A stretch of 64,000 nucleotides of DNA. Origin: Tenebrio molitor. Lineage: Eukaryota > Arthropoda > Insecta > Coleoptera > Tenebrionidae. The stretch is taken from positions 13,144,001 to 13,208,000 of the forward strand of contig NC_091053.1 of the NCBI RefSeq assembly GCF_963966145.1, given 5' to 3'. Both the position numbers and the translations under genes were made by a program. The number at the start of each line of letters is the position of its first letter. Within the stretch, counting starts at the first letter, position 1. This document shows, one piece after another, positions 46,411 through 56,937 of this stretch. The notes under the pieces were generated by a model. It was not told the DNA's origin. It searched no databases and saw only the letters and a list, made by a program, of their open reading frames with translations.

Positions 46411-46655
46411 TTGTTGAATTTTGTCGGGGCGTAGAGCCACCCCCCTCCTTTCAGAACGAGAACCACCCCTGCGTGGGTGAATGAGATTTGAGACGACAGT
46501 ACCGAGATGGTCTCAGGGTAGAACAGTCACAGTCAGAAGTCACTAAGTCATTTATCCAACATCTCGAGTACGGTCGTACGGTCCAAACAATTGTACATAA
46601 ATGTAAATAAACGTTTTACACAAAACGATACGGTGTGTCAGTTCACGCGCCTACA
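46411..46655 (+). repeat. Possible LTR fragment of a Ty3/gypsy element
   Basis: About 245 bp from tgttgaattttgtcggggcg to cacgcgcctaca: GC-richer than its surroundings, TG..CA ends, an AATAAA-like gtaaataaacg inside, and followed by a leader with a repeated ggagcccc..tt.gg phrase (46669-46740). No second LTR or target duplication seen. Confidence 0.3.
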
Positions 46656-47516
46656 TCAAACCAGTGAAGCCTCCATTAGGCTGAGCAAACCCAGGAGCCC
46701 CATTTGGTTCCGAACAATTCCTGGAGCCCCCATTAGGCCCCAAACAAATTTATTGCAGATATTTTAATTGTTACTATTTAGTATGTGCTTAAATTATTTA
46801 TTCACCTTCACCCCCTCTTTAAGCTTGACGCACCCACCTCCATAATAGCCACTTTTATAAATAAAAACAAAAAAATTAGGAGGGTACCGGCCACCCCATG
46901 ATTCATTGTTTAAAAAATAAAATTAATAACATTTAAATTCGTTTTATTGAAAACTTACTTTAAAATAGTTTAGTAATTTTTTCCAGAGAAGACTGATCCC
47001 TAGGATGCAGACGTACCTACACCGGGGTTTGTACATACATACCTATTTGAATTTTTATTGTATTTTACCGAATAGTTCAGTAATAAAAGAATTTTAAATA
47101 AGATAACAATGCCCCGTCAAATTGACGTATCTAAAATATTTGCTGAAAAATGACTAATCTGTGAAACAAATTCATAACAACTTTTTACGCATAAACTCTG
47201 TTTTGAACATAGCTGGAAAATTAGTTCTTTTTAACACTAATTTATTGCGTAGTCATCAGTAAAAGTGTAATAAAAACACTACAGGGAGATAAAGAGGCCA
47301 CAGCTGAATATACTCCGTAATCTGAGAAAAAGTTAAAAAAAAAAATTTTACTGCGGTTATTTTTCAAATAACTCTGTATCCTTGCAGGTTTCGTTAACTT
47401 TTGTTAAGCACATGTCAAGAGGTCATTGAGATATATAATATTGCTAAATATTGTTTACCTTAATTGATAATTAAAAAAGATATTCGGATATAAAGTTTTA
47501 GTAGACGCACCCTGTA

Positions 47517-47695
47517 TAACGGATGTTTTTTTAAATTTGGCATCGACGTAGGCGTTGAACTGTCGATTGTGAACGCACTATACAGGTTACAGATCACGGA
47601 TCAGCTGTTTAAATCTTACGCTTTACACGAGTGGTGCGACCTCAATCGACTCTCCAACGCCTACTTCGACGCCAAATTTAAAAAAACACTCTTTA
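47517..47695 (-). mobile_element. MITE family M1, copy 2 (175 bp)
   Basis: Element 47519-47693, opposite in orientation to copies 1 and 3. It begins directly at the TA that ends the mariner at 47516, so one TA serves both insertions. Confidence 0.9.
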
Positions 47696-47699
47696 CTTA

Positions 47700-48012
47700 A
47701 TATGTTTTCTTGGAAACGATTAATTAATTTTATCCCCATTTACAGTAGTCCTCAATACGTGTACGCTTTTTTTTAATAGAATTGTACCTACTAAACGCGA
47801 ATAATTGTAAGGCGTGATGTGATTCTTTTTTATTTTGTTTTATCAACGTCAATATCACTGTCAGAATTTGAGAATTTTCTCCTATGTGAACGGATTTTGG
47901 TAAATGTCTCAACTTGTCAAAACGAGACGTCAAGCTAATTTTAAAGGTTTTAAGCGATTTGGAGCCTTTAAGGGGCTCGTCGAACAAAAAAACGTTGTAT
48001 TCAACTCGTTCG
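47700..48012. other. No gene recognised
   Basis: Frame of 119 residues on the minus strand crosses the hairpin at 48013 and is probably fortuitous. Confidence 0.3.
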
Positions 48013-48089
48013 TGTGTAAATTGGGCCTTTTTTGGCACTCGTGGGTCTTTAATGGCCCACGCGTGCCAAAAAAGGCCCAATTTACACAC
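48013..48089. repeat. Hairpin, about 35-bp arms
   Basis: tgtgtaaattgggcctttt...ggcactcgtgggtc is mirrored by ggcccacgcgtgcc...aaaaggcccaatttacaca, with a loop of about six bases. Confidence 0.7.
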
Positions 48090-48689
48090 AAACTCGTCAA
48101 ATAAACTACTATTATCGTGAAAATTGAAATGTGCTATGCCTCAGTCAAGGTCAACATCATCTATCTGATAAGTCTCTTGACGAAATAGATATTTATGTAT
48201 TAAGGGAGATATGAACATGATTTTTATAAGTCAACCGAGGGGAAAAACATGAATATCTCCCGTGGTGCATACAAAATTTTATTTTATTTATTTTATATTA
48301 AAATATTATTTATTTTTTATTAAAAGTTAAAACTTTCTTAAAAACATTTTGCAGGAAAGATTGCGTGAATATATGATTACTATAGTTTCGTTCTCATAAG
48401 TTTGTTGTAAACAATGGGAAGGGCGAAAAAATTTGAAATATTCCAAGGGAGTTATCAGTTGTTTTTTTATAATGTGTATCTATGACGAAAAGAAACAATA
48501 TCGTGTTACTAAAAAATAAATAATGTTTTCTTGAATTTAAATATCCTCAAGACTCAAGATTTCGTTTACGAGCTTTCAACAACTCCATCTTGGAAATTTT
48601 CTAATTATGCTAATTCAATTGATTCTTCTTTAAAGTCTTCTTTAAAAATTAATTGATTTACAATGGTGTCAATCCACTTTACCTATTAG

Positions 48690-49114
48690 ATTTGCTATCT
48701 TCTCCTAATATTGCTACTCTTTTAGATAACAAATCACTTCCTTCCAAGCTTGTATTGGTTTAATCTGTGTACACCTCATATTTGCAAATGCAATGCGAAA
48801 GTTAACGAAATTGGCATCCACGGTCTAAGTTGTTCAAAAAGCAGTGGAAGATTTTCCAGACAAACTGAAATTAATTCTATTATCAACCTGTCTTTGACTT
48901 CTATTTATGGTAATTCAACTTCGGAACCAAACGGACTGTCTCGGGATGATGGAAAACGCCCAAATGGGATGGCTTTAGTACCATGGATTAAAGGTCAATC
49001 TTTAGTTTTGGACGTTACTATTGTAGATACACTTGCAGGCAGTTACTTTTTGAAAACTTCGAAAGCTTTAGGTTTTGCCGCTGAAATGGCTTGCAAACGC
49101 AAGCATAGCAAATA
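48690..49114 (+). pseudogene. Retrotransposon C-terminal domain, PD-(D/E)XK-like
   Basis: A 121-residue open frame with a Cys/His segment (LCTPHICKCNAKVNEIGIHGLSC), then GLSRDDGKRPNGMALVPWIK and SLVLDVTIVDTLAGSY. This domain recurs at the C-terminus of reverse-transcriptase proteins in many invertebrates. The D...D.T layout suggests a nuclease, which I infer. The preceding LLDNKS in another frame belongs to it too. The frame's stop codon is made by the insertion of MITE M1 copy 3. Confidence 0.55.
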
Positions 49115-49292
49115 AAGGGTGTTTTTTAAAATTTGGCGTCGAAGTAGGCGTTGGAGAGTCGATTGAGAGCGCACCACTCGTGTAAAAACGTAAGATTTGA
49201 ACAGCTGATCCGTGATCCGTAACCTGTATAGTGCGTTCACAATCGACAGTTCAACGCTTACTTCGACGCCAAATTTAAAAAAACACCCGTTA
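49113..49292 (+). mobile_element. MITE family M1, copy 3 (176 bp)
   Basis: Element 49115-49290 with TA at both sides, same orientation as copy 1, and close to it in sequence. Confidence 0.9.
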
Positions 49293-49317
49293 TAGTTCAA
49301 TTATTTCGTCAAATTAC

Positions 49318-49513
49318 GTATTTAAATGTTTAGTCTTTGAAACCTTAGGCCCTTGGTGCAAAGAAGCCATCGATTTCATTAATATCATCGGAAACCGACT
49401 TATTGTGGAATCAGGCGATTCAAAATCAAAGAAATAACTTTTTGAGAGGATTTCCCTTGCCATTCAATGTGGAAACGCTGCAAGCATTCGGGACACTTTT
49501 CCAGATTCCGTAT
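49318..49513 (+). repeat. Repeat R, copy 3 (left part)
   Basis: Matches 6573-6770; continues at 54047-54080 (ttataatcggaaatgtttgt) on the other side of the copia element, which inserted into it. Confidence 0.7.
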
Positions 49514-49732
49514 TGTTGATGTATTTCTCATTTTATAATTATTTAATAACAGTACTTTTATTTTGTTTAGGTTGGTACTAAAACCAACGAGTAGATGTAA
49601 CTAAGGAAAAACCTGGTATACGCCATAGACACTAACTTGAAACTTGTAGATGGTAAAACAACACGTTCACGTTTGAATAAACAGTTTTAGCTTTTAAATC
49701 AAAACAGTCGGCCTTATTAGAAAATCCCAACA
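49514..49732 (+). repeat. Copia 5' LTR
   Basis: 219 bp, TGTTGATG...CCCAACA. Contains gaataaac, a poly(A) signal, at about 49674. Confidence 0.95.
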
Positions 49733-49744
49733 GGTTATGGGCTA
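49733..49744 (+). promoter_or_regulatory. Copia primer-binding site
   Basis: ggttatgggct directly follows the 5' LTR. It fits the initiator-Met-tRNA internal primer used by copia-type elements. Confidence 0.65.
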
Positions 49745-49867
49745 CAGTGCGTATTAAAAAGAAAGTGCACTAACGGGAAAATATAATTTGGCGTACTGGT
49801 TGAAAGTAATCTCCGCAAGTCCAATTTTGAGGTTAAGGAATCCACGAGGTGAACCAAAGAAGAAACA

Positions 49868-52800
49868 ATGGATTCGTCAAGAATAATTAACGTTGGACTA
49901 TTGGAAGGGAAAGCAAATTGGACTACGTGGAAATACAAAATTTCCGTCTGTCTACGAGGAGTCTCCGGAGCAATGGATGTTGTCCAAGGCAGGTTAGTGG
50001 CACCTAATACACTACAAGAAGATGCTACCGCTGCCCAAACAGCGACGTACAAAAGTGCATTAGAAGTATTCAATAAAGCAGACAGCAATGCCTTGATTAT
50101 CTTAACCACGAACATGTCAGATGAAACGTTGCAGAAGATAATGCGATTCACGACGTCGCGAGAAGTATGGCTGGAACTTCACAAGTTGTTTGACGGCGTT
50201 TCTGAGGACAAAGTCTACAACCTCTGCTTACAATTCTTTGGATTTAAGAGGAATCCTGAAGTTGACATCGCATCACATATTTCAAAATTGAAAACACTAT
50301 GGAGCGAGTTGAAGCAGGAGATGATGAAAGATGAAGCGAACCTGGAACTACCAGACTTATTTCTGATCTGTAAAATTCTGGGAACACTACCAGATGACTA
50401 TTTTTCATTCAAGTCTAGCTGGATGTTAATGTCAAAAAGTGACAGAACAGTCGATAATCTGACAAATCAATTGTGTGCATATGAACGAGCCTTAGGGACC
50501 AAGGAGGACGAATCTTCTGATCAGAAAGCTCTGGTTGTGAACTCGTCGAAGCAGGCATCGCAGCAAGCGAATGTAGTCGATTCCAAGAAGAAAAAGAAGC
50601 TGATTTGTCATTATTGTAAGAAGCCAAATCACACCGTGAAAGTGTGTAGAAAGTGGATAGCTGATGGCAGGCCACCGAAATCGAGCAATCCGGAACCAGG
50701 TACGAACATGACACTCGTTTCTATTACATCAACTGTGATGAATTCTGAAAGCAGTAATAAAGACTGGTATGTAGATAATGGCGCGACAAGTCATATCACA
50801 AATGACAAAAATTCGTTCAGAACACTTGAACCATTTTCAACAACACATTCAGTAACCACAGCGAATGGTGAGAAAATTGAAGCCATTGGAAAAGGTACAG
50901 TGGAGATTGAAGCAGCAGTTGGAGGAAGATGGAACAAAATCACTCTGACAGATGTTTGGTGCGTTCCAAGTATTCAGAAGAATTTGTTCTCCGTTCTTGC
51001 AGCACAAGATAAACGTCAAAATAGCGAGTTCATCTCAACCACAGAAACTTGCAATTTCAAAGTCGACGGATTAGTCCAGCTGATAGGAGTTCGTGATCGA
51101 TTTGGAGGACTTTATAAGTTGGCCGTGAGAAGTACGAAAACCAGCTCACTCGATGAAGTCAATGTCACAGGTACAAATAATCTCTTGCAGCTATATCATG
51201 AGAGATTCGGACATCAGAATAAGCGCCATGTGAAGTCGCTACTGAGCAAGGAGCTGAACATCAAAGTGGAAATGGACAGTGAACTGTGTGAAGGCTGTAT
51301 GTACGGAAAAGCTCATCGCCTACCATTTGGCACTAGAACGAAGACAACAAATGCAGGAGAGCGAGTTCACACAGATGTATGCGGACCATTTCAGGAATCG
51401 ATGTCAGGATTTAAATATTTTGTGCTCTTCAAGGACGATTACACAAAATTCAGGACGATTTATTTCTTGAAAGAAAAATCAGAAGTTGCAGAGAAGCTGA
51501 GTCAGTTTTTAGCTGAAACAAAAACTGTTGGACATGTGATCAAAGAACTTCTGAGTGACAATGGGAAGGAGTTTGACAACAAGGACGTTAGAAGTATGCT
51601 TCAAAAGGAAGGTATTATTCAACGTTTAACGATGCCATACACCCCACAACAAAACGGCTGTAGCGAAAGAGAGAATCGCACAGTCGTCGAAACAGCAAGG
51701 GCAATTATGCATGCCCACGGAAACATTCCGCAGACACTCTGGGCTGAAATAGTTCGTTCAGCTAACTACATCTTGAATCGCACGGGACCTTCAAACGTGC
51801 CAGGAACATCTCCATATGAACTGTGGTACGGTAAGAAACCGGGACTGAAACACTTACGTGTAATAGGCTCCACTTGCTATGTTCATGTTCCGAAGCAAAC
51901 CAGAAAAAAGATGGACCCAAAAGCCACTAAAGGTATTCTCATTGGCTACGATCATGATGACGGATACAGGATCTTCGACAAAGAGGAATGCAAACTCATT
52001 AGATCACGAGATGTCGTATTTGAAGAGAAAACGCTTGAGCACACGAAAAGTGTGATTATTCCAGAAGATGATTCAACGTCTAAACAGGAAATTCAAGCTG
52101 ATCGCGATGATGAACTCACCGATGACGATGAAGAGGAGCAGGAAACCGAAGATACGTCAATTTCTGGAACTTCCGAGTCAGATTGCGAGCACAACGCCGA
52201 CAGGACCACACGATGTCTACGGAACAGATCGACTCTGAAAGCGCCAGAGAAACTGCAAGACTACGTGATGCATCTTGCAACGTCACTTGAGGAACCAGAA
52301 ACTTACGGCGAGGCCATGAAGTCGGATCAAAAGGATTACTGGAAAGAAGCCATGGACCGTGAAATGAAGGCTCTTCAAGAAAACGAGACTTGGGAGCTAG
52401 TGGACTTACCTCAAGGAAAAAGGGCTATTTCAAACAAATGGGTCTACAAAGTGAAAACCAACGCCGATGGATCAATCGATAAGTTCAAGGCGAGACTGGT
52501 CATCAAGGGCTATTCACAGCAAAGAGGAATTGACTATGACGAAACTTTCAGTCCAGTAGCCAGGAAGTCTACTATTCGAACGTTACTCAGTGTTGCCGCA
52601 AATGAAGGTATGAAACTTGCACAGATTGACGTTTCAACGGCTTTTCTCTATGGTGACTTGAAGGAAACCATATACATGCAACAACCTGAAGGACACTGTG
52701 ATGGATCTGGGAGAGTATGTCGACTAAAGAAAAGCTTGTATGGGCTGAAACAAGCCCCTCGTTGCTGGAATGAGAAGTTTAGCAATTACATCATTAAATT

Positions 52801-53833
52801 GGGTTTTCGAAGGAGCGAAGCGGATCCTTGTCTTTTTGTTAGGCAAACAGGCTCCACAAAAATGTTCTTCGTCCTTTATGTTGATGATGGTTTAATTGCA
52901 GCCAATGACGAACAGGAACTTCAACAATTTATCGATGACTTAGGACGAAAGTTCAAAATAACTGCTAAACCTGCGTCGTTTTTCCTGGCACTGGAAATCA
53001 ATCGAGAAGAAGACGGCTCGGTGAGGGTGAGTCAAACCCACTACACCGAAAAACTGTTAGAACGATTCAACATGAGTAACTGCAAGGCAGTGACTACTCC
53101 AATCGTCAAGGACAACGAGACAGAAGAAAGCTCTCGAAACTCCGAGTTTCCATACAGACAAGCCGTGGGAGCATTGATGTTCCTCATGTGTGGGACACGT
53201 CCGGATATTGCGTACGCACTCAGCGTGGTATCCAGAAATCTTGAGAATCCAACAGATCGAGACGTAGTTAGGGTCAAGAGGATTTTGCGGTACCTGAGAG
53301 GTACAACGAACTGTGGGCTTCTTTACAAGAACAACCAAGCAAAGGGGGTTTTTGAATGCTACAGCGATGCAGATCATGGTGGTGACCTTAGCACGGGGCG
53401 CTCGACCTCTGGTGTACTGTGCCTCCACTCTGGGGCCCCTATTTCCTGGATGAGCCAAAGACAATCTTCCGTTGCCATATCCACAACTGAAGCTGAAGTT
53501 GTAGCTGCCAGCGAAGCTGCCAGGGAGATCATCTGGATCAAGAGGATTTTAACTGAACTGGACCAATTGAAAGCAACACCTACATTACAAATCGACAATG
53601 AAGCTGCTATTCGACTTGCCCAGAATCCCGAGTTCCATCGAAGAACGAAGCATATTCGTATCAGACATTTTTTTGTTCGCGAATTAGTAACTGCTGGAGA
53701 GATTATGGTTTCAAAAGTAGATTCTGAAAAACAGCTCGCGGACATATTAACAAAACCATTGTTTTCAACCCGATTTAGAGATTTGTGTAACGACATGGGA
53801 ATCTGTAAGTTATTAAATAAGGGAGAGTGTTGA
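49868..53833 (+). CDS. Copia gag-pol polyprotein, intact, 1321 residues
   Basis: One uninterrupted frame in the copia order. Gag N-terminus (LLEGKANWTTWKYK), zinc knuckle CHYCKKPNHTVKVC at residues 247-260, protease WYVDNGATSH with its D at 303, GAG-pre-integrase His/Cys motif (HERFGHQNKRH ... CEGC, about 445-485), integrase core with HTDVCGPF, LLSDNGKEF and the E of NGCSERENRT, reverse transcriptase (from about 835) with VLYVDDGL, and RNase H with CYSDADHGGD, TTEAE and DNEAA. All catalytic residues are present. The ATG at 49868 is the first after the leader. The last codon and TGA are the first six bases of the 3' LTR. Length is normal for the family. Confidence 0.97.
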   Translation: MDSSRIINVGLLEGKANWTTWKYKISVCLRGVSGAMDVVQGRLVAPNTLQEDATAAQTATYKSALEVFNKADSNALIILTTNMSDETLQKIMRFTTSREVWLELHKLFDGVSEDKVYNLCLQFFGFKRNPEVDIASHISKLKTLWSELKQEMMKDEANLELPDLFLICKILGTLPDDYFSFKSSWMLMSKSDRTVDNLTNQLCAYERALGTKEDESSDQKALVVNSSKQASQQANVVDSKKKKKLICHYCKKPNHTVKVCRKWIADGRPPKSSNPEPGTNMTLVSITSTVMNSESSNKDWYVDNGATSHITNDKNSFRTLEPFSTTHSVTTANGEKIEAIGKGTVEIEAAVGGRWNKITLTDVWCVPSIQKNLFSVLAAQDKRQNSEFISTTETCNFKVDGLVQLIGVRDRFGGLYKLAVRSTKTSSLDEVNVTGTNNLLQLYHERFGHQNKRHVKSLLSKELNIKVEMDSELCEGCMYGKAHRLPFGTRTKTTNAGERVHTDVCGPFQESMSGFKYFVLFKDDYTKFRTIYFLKEKSEVAEKLSQFLAETKTVGHVIKELLSDNGKEFDNKDVRSMLQKEGIIQRLTMPYTPQQNGCSERENRTVVETARAIMHAHGNIPQTLWAEIVRSANYILNRTGPSNVPGTSPYELWYGKKPGLKHLRVIGSTCYVHVPKQTRKKMDPKATKGILIGYDHDDGYRIFDKEECKLIRSRDVVFEEKTLEHTKSVIIPEDDSTSKQEIQADRDDELTDDDEEEQETEDTSISGTSESDCEHNADRTTRCLRNRSTLKAPEKLQDYVMHLATSLEEPETYGEAMKSDQKDYWKEAMDREMKALQENETWELVDLPQGKRAISNKWVYKVKTNADGSIDKFKARLVIKGYSQQRGIDYDETFSPVARKSTIRTLLSVAANEGMKLAQIDVSTAFLYGDLKETIYMQQPEGHCDGSGRVCRLKKSLYGLKQAPRCWNEKFSNYIIKLGFRRSEADPCLFVRQTGSTKMFFVLYVDDGLIAANDEQELQQFIDDLGRKFKITAKPASFFLALEINREEDGSVRVSQTHYTEKLLERFNMSNCKAVTTPIVKDNETEESSRNSEFPYRQAVGALMFLMCGTRPDIAYALSVVSRNLENPTDRDVVRVKRILRYLRGTTNCGLLYKNNQAKGVFECYSDADHGGDLSTGRSTSGVLCLHSGAPISWMSQRQSSVAISTTEAEVVAASEAAREIIWIKRILTELDQLKATPTLQIDNEAAIRLAQNPEFHRRTKHIRIRHFFVRELVTAGEIMVSKVDSEKQLADILTKPLFSTRFRDLCNDMGICKLLNKGEC
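53821..53827 (+). promoter_or_regulatory. Copia polypurine tract
   Basis: gggagag (extended by aa upstream) immediately before the 3' LTR; primes plus-strand synthesis. Confidence 0.75.
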
Positions 53834-54046
53834 TGTATTTCTCATTTTATAATTATTTAATAACAGTACTTTTATTTTGTTTAGGTTGGTACTAAAACCA
53901 ACGAGTAGATGTAACTAAGGAAAAACCTGGTATACGCCATAGACACTAACTTGAAACTTGTAGATGGTAAAACAACACGTTCACGTTTGAATAAACAGTT
54001 TTAGCTTTTAAATCAAAACAGTCGGCCTTATTAGAAAATCCCAACA
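53828..54046 (+). repeat. Copia 3' LTR
   Basis: 219 bp, identical to the 5' LTR on direct comparison. Confidence 0.95.
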
Positions 54047-54109
54047 CGTATTATAATCGGAAATGTTTGTATTGTATATGTATAAAAATGTTATGTACTT
54101 AAGTTGATA

Positions 54110-54882
54110 TCGTTTGTTTGTTCTACAAAAAAATCAAATCTTGTAATCCTTCCTGAAATACTCAAGGAGGGTTGTCAGCAAACAAATACTCAAGTACCTA
54201 ATTCAATATGTGTATTTCACAATGAAGTTAGATAACAAAAATCAAACTGGTCTCTTTGAACTTTGAACGCAGTCCGGTCTGGGGTCTCGTATCACGAGAG
54301 GCTAAATGACCCAGGCCATTCCATACTTGTGCGCAAGTCCTATAATTTTGGGCGTTATTTAAATTTGACGTTCACGGACCTAGAAAATATCGCAAATTTA
54401 TTGTTTAAAAATTAGAACAACACTTGCATATCTAATAAGAAACAATACAATAAAAGATCTTCTTTATGTAGTAAACTCATTTATACAGGTATCCCAGAAC
54501 TCGCGCGTCAACTGTTAACTGTGAATTTTAATATTTAATCCAACAAGGATTCTACAACAACAAACGTGAAAAGTATATTAGTTTTGAAATGAAAACGATT
54601 TTAAGATAACCAATCACACACGCCTTCCTCTCACTAAATGTATGCGTTTCCGAGGAAACGATTTTAGATTAGAATAAATTTGTCCGAATTTTCCGACTTT
54701 CCTTTGTAATTGTCCCGATTTTTTTTTTTCGAAAACAACGAACAAAGCAAAAAAAAAGAATTACGCATAGGCATCGTTCGAATCCTGAGTTATGGTCTTG
54801 AGTTCATACAAAAAAGCACTTTCAGAATGATTTTAATTTACTTTTTCCAGATTTTTCTTCAAATCTTCCAGATTTTTTTTTC
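54110..54882. other. Mariner end fragment, otherwise no gene
   Basis: At 54484 tacaggtatcccagaactcg is a mariner 5' terminus related to those at 4311 and 56938; the coding part is missing. The rest is AT-rich. Confidence 0.4.
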
Positions 54883-55199
54883 TACAGGGTGACTGACGAA
54901 AAATCTTTGAAGCTGTATCTTACTTATTCTTCATCCGATTTGAATAAATGACACATCAAATGAAATAGTTCGAAAAGCACTTCATTATGATCGTATTCGA
55001 TATTTTTTTCGACATCTATTTTTTGACAGACGATAGCTCACTTTTTTTTTCAAATTATACTCCATATATTTTTTTATTCTTTCTTATAAAGAACCTTCTT
55101 CTGAATATTCGTGCATTAAAAGAAAAAACAAAAAATGTATTTTAATTGAAAAAAATTGAAAATCAAAAATCAAGTAATCAAATTTGTAAACAATACAAA

Positions 55200-55960
55200 A
55201 TCTATTCTAGTTGCTCAAAATTTCTTCAATGCTGTTGCAGATACTGTCGATACCTTCTAGAAATACCCACCTTTGCATTCAGTAAAAAATTTCGGGGTTT
55301 TTCCTGACATACTCGCACAATCCATTTTATTAACTCTTTTTGGGTACCTGGTGGGGTCAAATAAACATTGTCTCGAAAGTTTCAAATGAAGATAAAGAAA
55401 TCCAATGGATTCAAATCTGGGGATGTAGCGGGCCATCGAATAGCACCATGAGCAACCATTCATCGTTCACCAAAATGATTTAAATGATTTAAATGCTTGT
55501 TCACAATGGACTTAAGCTTGACATAAGGCATAAGAAATTCATGATACATGCAGTGTATATACTATTAATTTTTACGTAACTTATGAGTAGTAACTTCAGT
55601 TAACATTATTGTTGTGTACAAAAAGGCATGGAGAATCATATTCAAGTTATATGGACACATAAATAATTTTACAGTTGTCCAAATTTACAAATTATTCTTA
55701 GGTATCTCTTATGTATTTCTTATGTCTTATGTCCATTGTGAATAAGCACTAAAAATAGAAAATTCATGCGTGCATACGTGGTATGGCGCCGTTCCTGATG
55801 AAACACGACTCTTTTCAACACAGCTAATGGTATCTCATCCAGAAAGCTGCTTATTTTGTTTGATCGAGACTGCTATCAATAAAAAAGGGACCCACTAGTC
55901 CATTCTGTCTCCAAAAATGCCACACCACACGTTAACAAAACTAAATCGTCTTTGAACATT
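55200..55960 (-). pseudogene. Mariner-like transposase, heavily decayed
   Basis: FVNVWCGIFGDRMD and weakly FHQERRH (second catalytic region) at 55960-55780, then RWPATSPDLNPLDFFI with the third D, DNVYLTPPGTQKELIKWIV and an end near FEQLE at 55430-55200. The halves are separated by the foldback insertion, and stops occur in every frame. Confidence 0.65.
55490..55750. mobile_element. Foldback MITE inside the mariner
   Basis: Ends ttcacaatggacttaagc and, inverted, ttcacaatggacataaga; both arms then carry cataagaaat. About 260 bp, non-coding; target duplication not resolved. Confidence 0.65.
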
Positions 55961-56479
55961 TTATTCCACAGCAACATTATTATTATTATTATCAAACTGT
56001 TTTGACAAATGAATATTTAGAGCTTACTTAGTCATTTCGAGCATTTAGAACAAACTTCTCTCTTGTTTATTTTGGTCACTTGATTTTTAAATTTTGTACA
56101 ATTACTCTTTAATTTCTCGACTTTTGTTTAATGAATGGGTATAGTTCTTTACATTTTTATATTCAGAAGACACATCTCTATAATACTGAAGAGAAAAAAA
56201 TGTACCGTGCTATTTGAAAAAAAGAAGCTGATGTTCATCTGTCAAAAACTGGACGCAAGAATTTTTTTTATTAAGTTGGTATTGAAGTGTTTTTAAAATT
56301 ATTTCATTTGACGTGTCATTTATTCAAATCGGATAAAAAATAAGCAAGATACAGCATTAAAGGTTTTTCGTCAGTCACCCTGTATTTCCATCTCGGGAGC
56401 ATATCGAACAAAAAAAAAAAAAACAATCGTTCCCATCGTCAGTTATGATCGAGAGTGCATACAAAAATTATAATTGTTG

Positions 56480-56905
56480 CAGTTTTTCCCGAATTTTCCA
56501 ATTTCCGGGCAACTTTCTCAGTTTTTCATTAAATAAAAATCTCATTCGGATTATTATGAACATTAAAAAAAAATATCCAAATCGTTCCAGCCGTTCTCAT
56601 AGAAAAAAAGCACTTTAAACTTTTCCCGAATTTTCCAATTTTCCGGTCAACTTTTCCAATTTGTTTTTTTCTAAACCTGATTCGGACTATTACAAACATT
56701 AAAAAAAAAGAATTAGCCAAATCGGTCCAGGCGTTCTCAAGTAATGCGCTTAACCAAGAACATCATTTCATTCTCAAATTTTCCAATTTTCTGCGCAAAA
56801 TTCTTAATTTTTCGTTCCGTAAGAACCTTCTACGAAGTATTAGAAAACATTAAAAAAAAAAGATGAATGAAATCGATTACGTCGTTCTCAAGTTATGCCG
56901 TGACC
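56480..56905 (+). repeat. Diverged tandem repeat, about 140 bp, three units
   Basis: Each unit has cgaattttccaattt (or caaattttccaatttt), a gaacattaaaaaaaa-type A run, and cgttctcaagt/cgttctcatag. Spacing about 140 bp. Similarity by eye 65-75%. Confidence 0.5.
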
Positions 56906-56937
56906 AAGGGAAATAGGGATTCATTTATATATATATA

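Larger units (their letters stand above)
45460..47518 (+). mobile_element. Mariner element with TIRs, 2055 bp
   Basis: Ends tacagggtgcgtctgcttaa (45462) and, inverted, tacagggtgcgtctactaaa (to 47516); inverted similarity continues for about 45 bp. TA on both sides. Holds the transposase N-terminus (45930-46320), then unrelated sequence, so the catalytic part has been replaced or lost. Confidence 0.85.
49509..54051 (+). mobile_element. Complete Ty1/copia retrotransposon
   Basis: The element 49514-54046 (4533 bp) has two 219-bp LTRs that I find identical base by base, a 5-bp target duplication cgtat (49509-49513 and 54047-54051), a primer-binding site and a single long open frame. Identical LTRs mean a very recent insertion and the element may be able to move. 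Confidence 0.97.
54883..56384 (-). mobile_element. Mariner with long TIRs, 1498 bp
   Basis: Element 54885-56382. Inverted ends similar over about 85 bp, starting cagggtgactgacgaaaaa, with TA on both sides. Encodes a decayed transposase on the minus strand and holds a nested foldback insertion at 55490-55750. Confidence 0.85.

Noticed and set aside
46411..46740. Complete solo LTR
   Set aside because: TG..CA ends and poly(A)-like signal are suggestive, but I could not find matching target duplications; kept only as a low-confidence fragment.
47730..48120. Frames of 66-119 residues on both strands
   Set aside because: They cross a hairpin whose two arms give mirrored peptides; no independent evidence.
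49735..53796. Minus-strand frames of 78-140 residues
   Set aside because: Shadows of the copia gag-pol frame.
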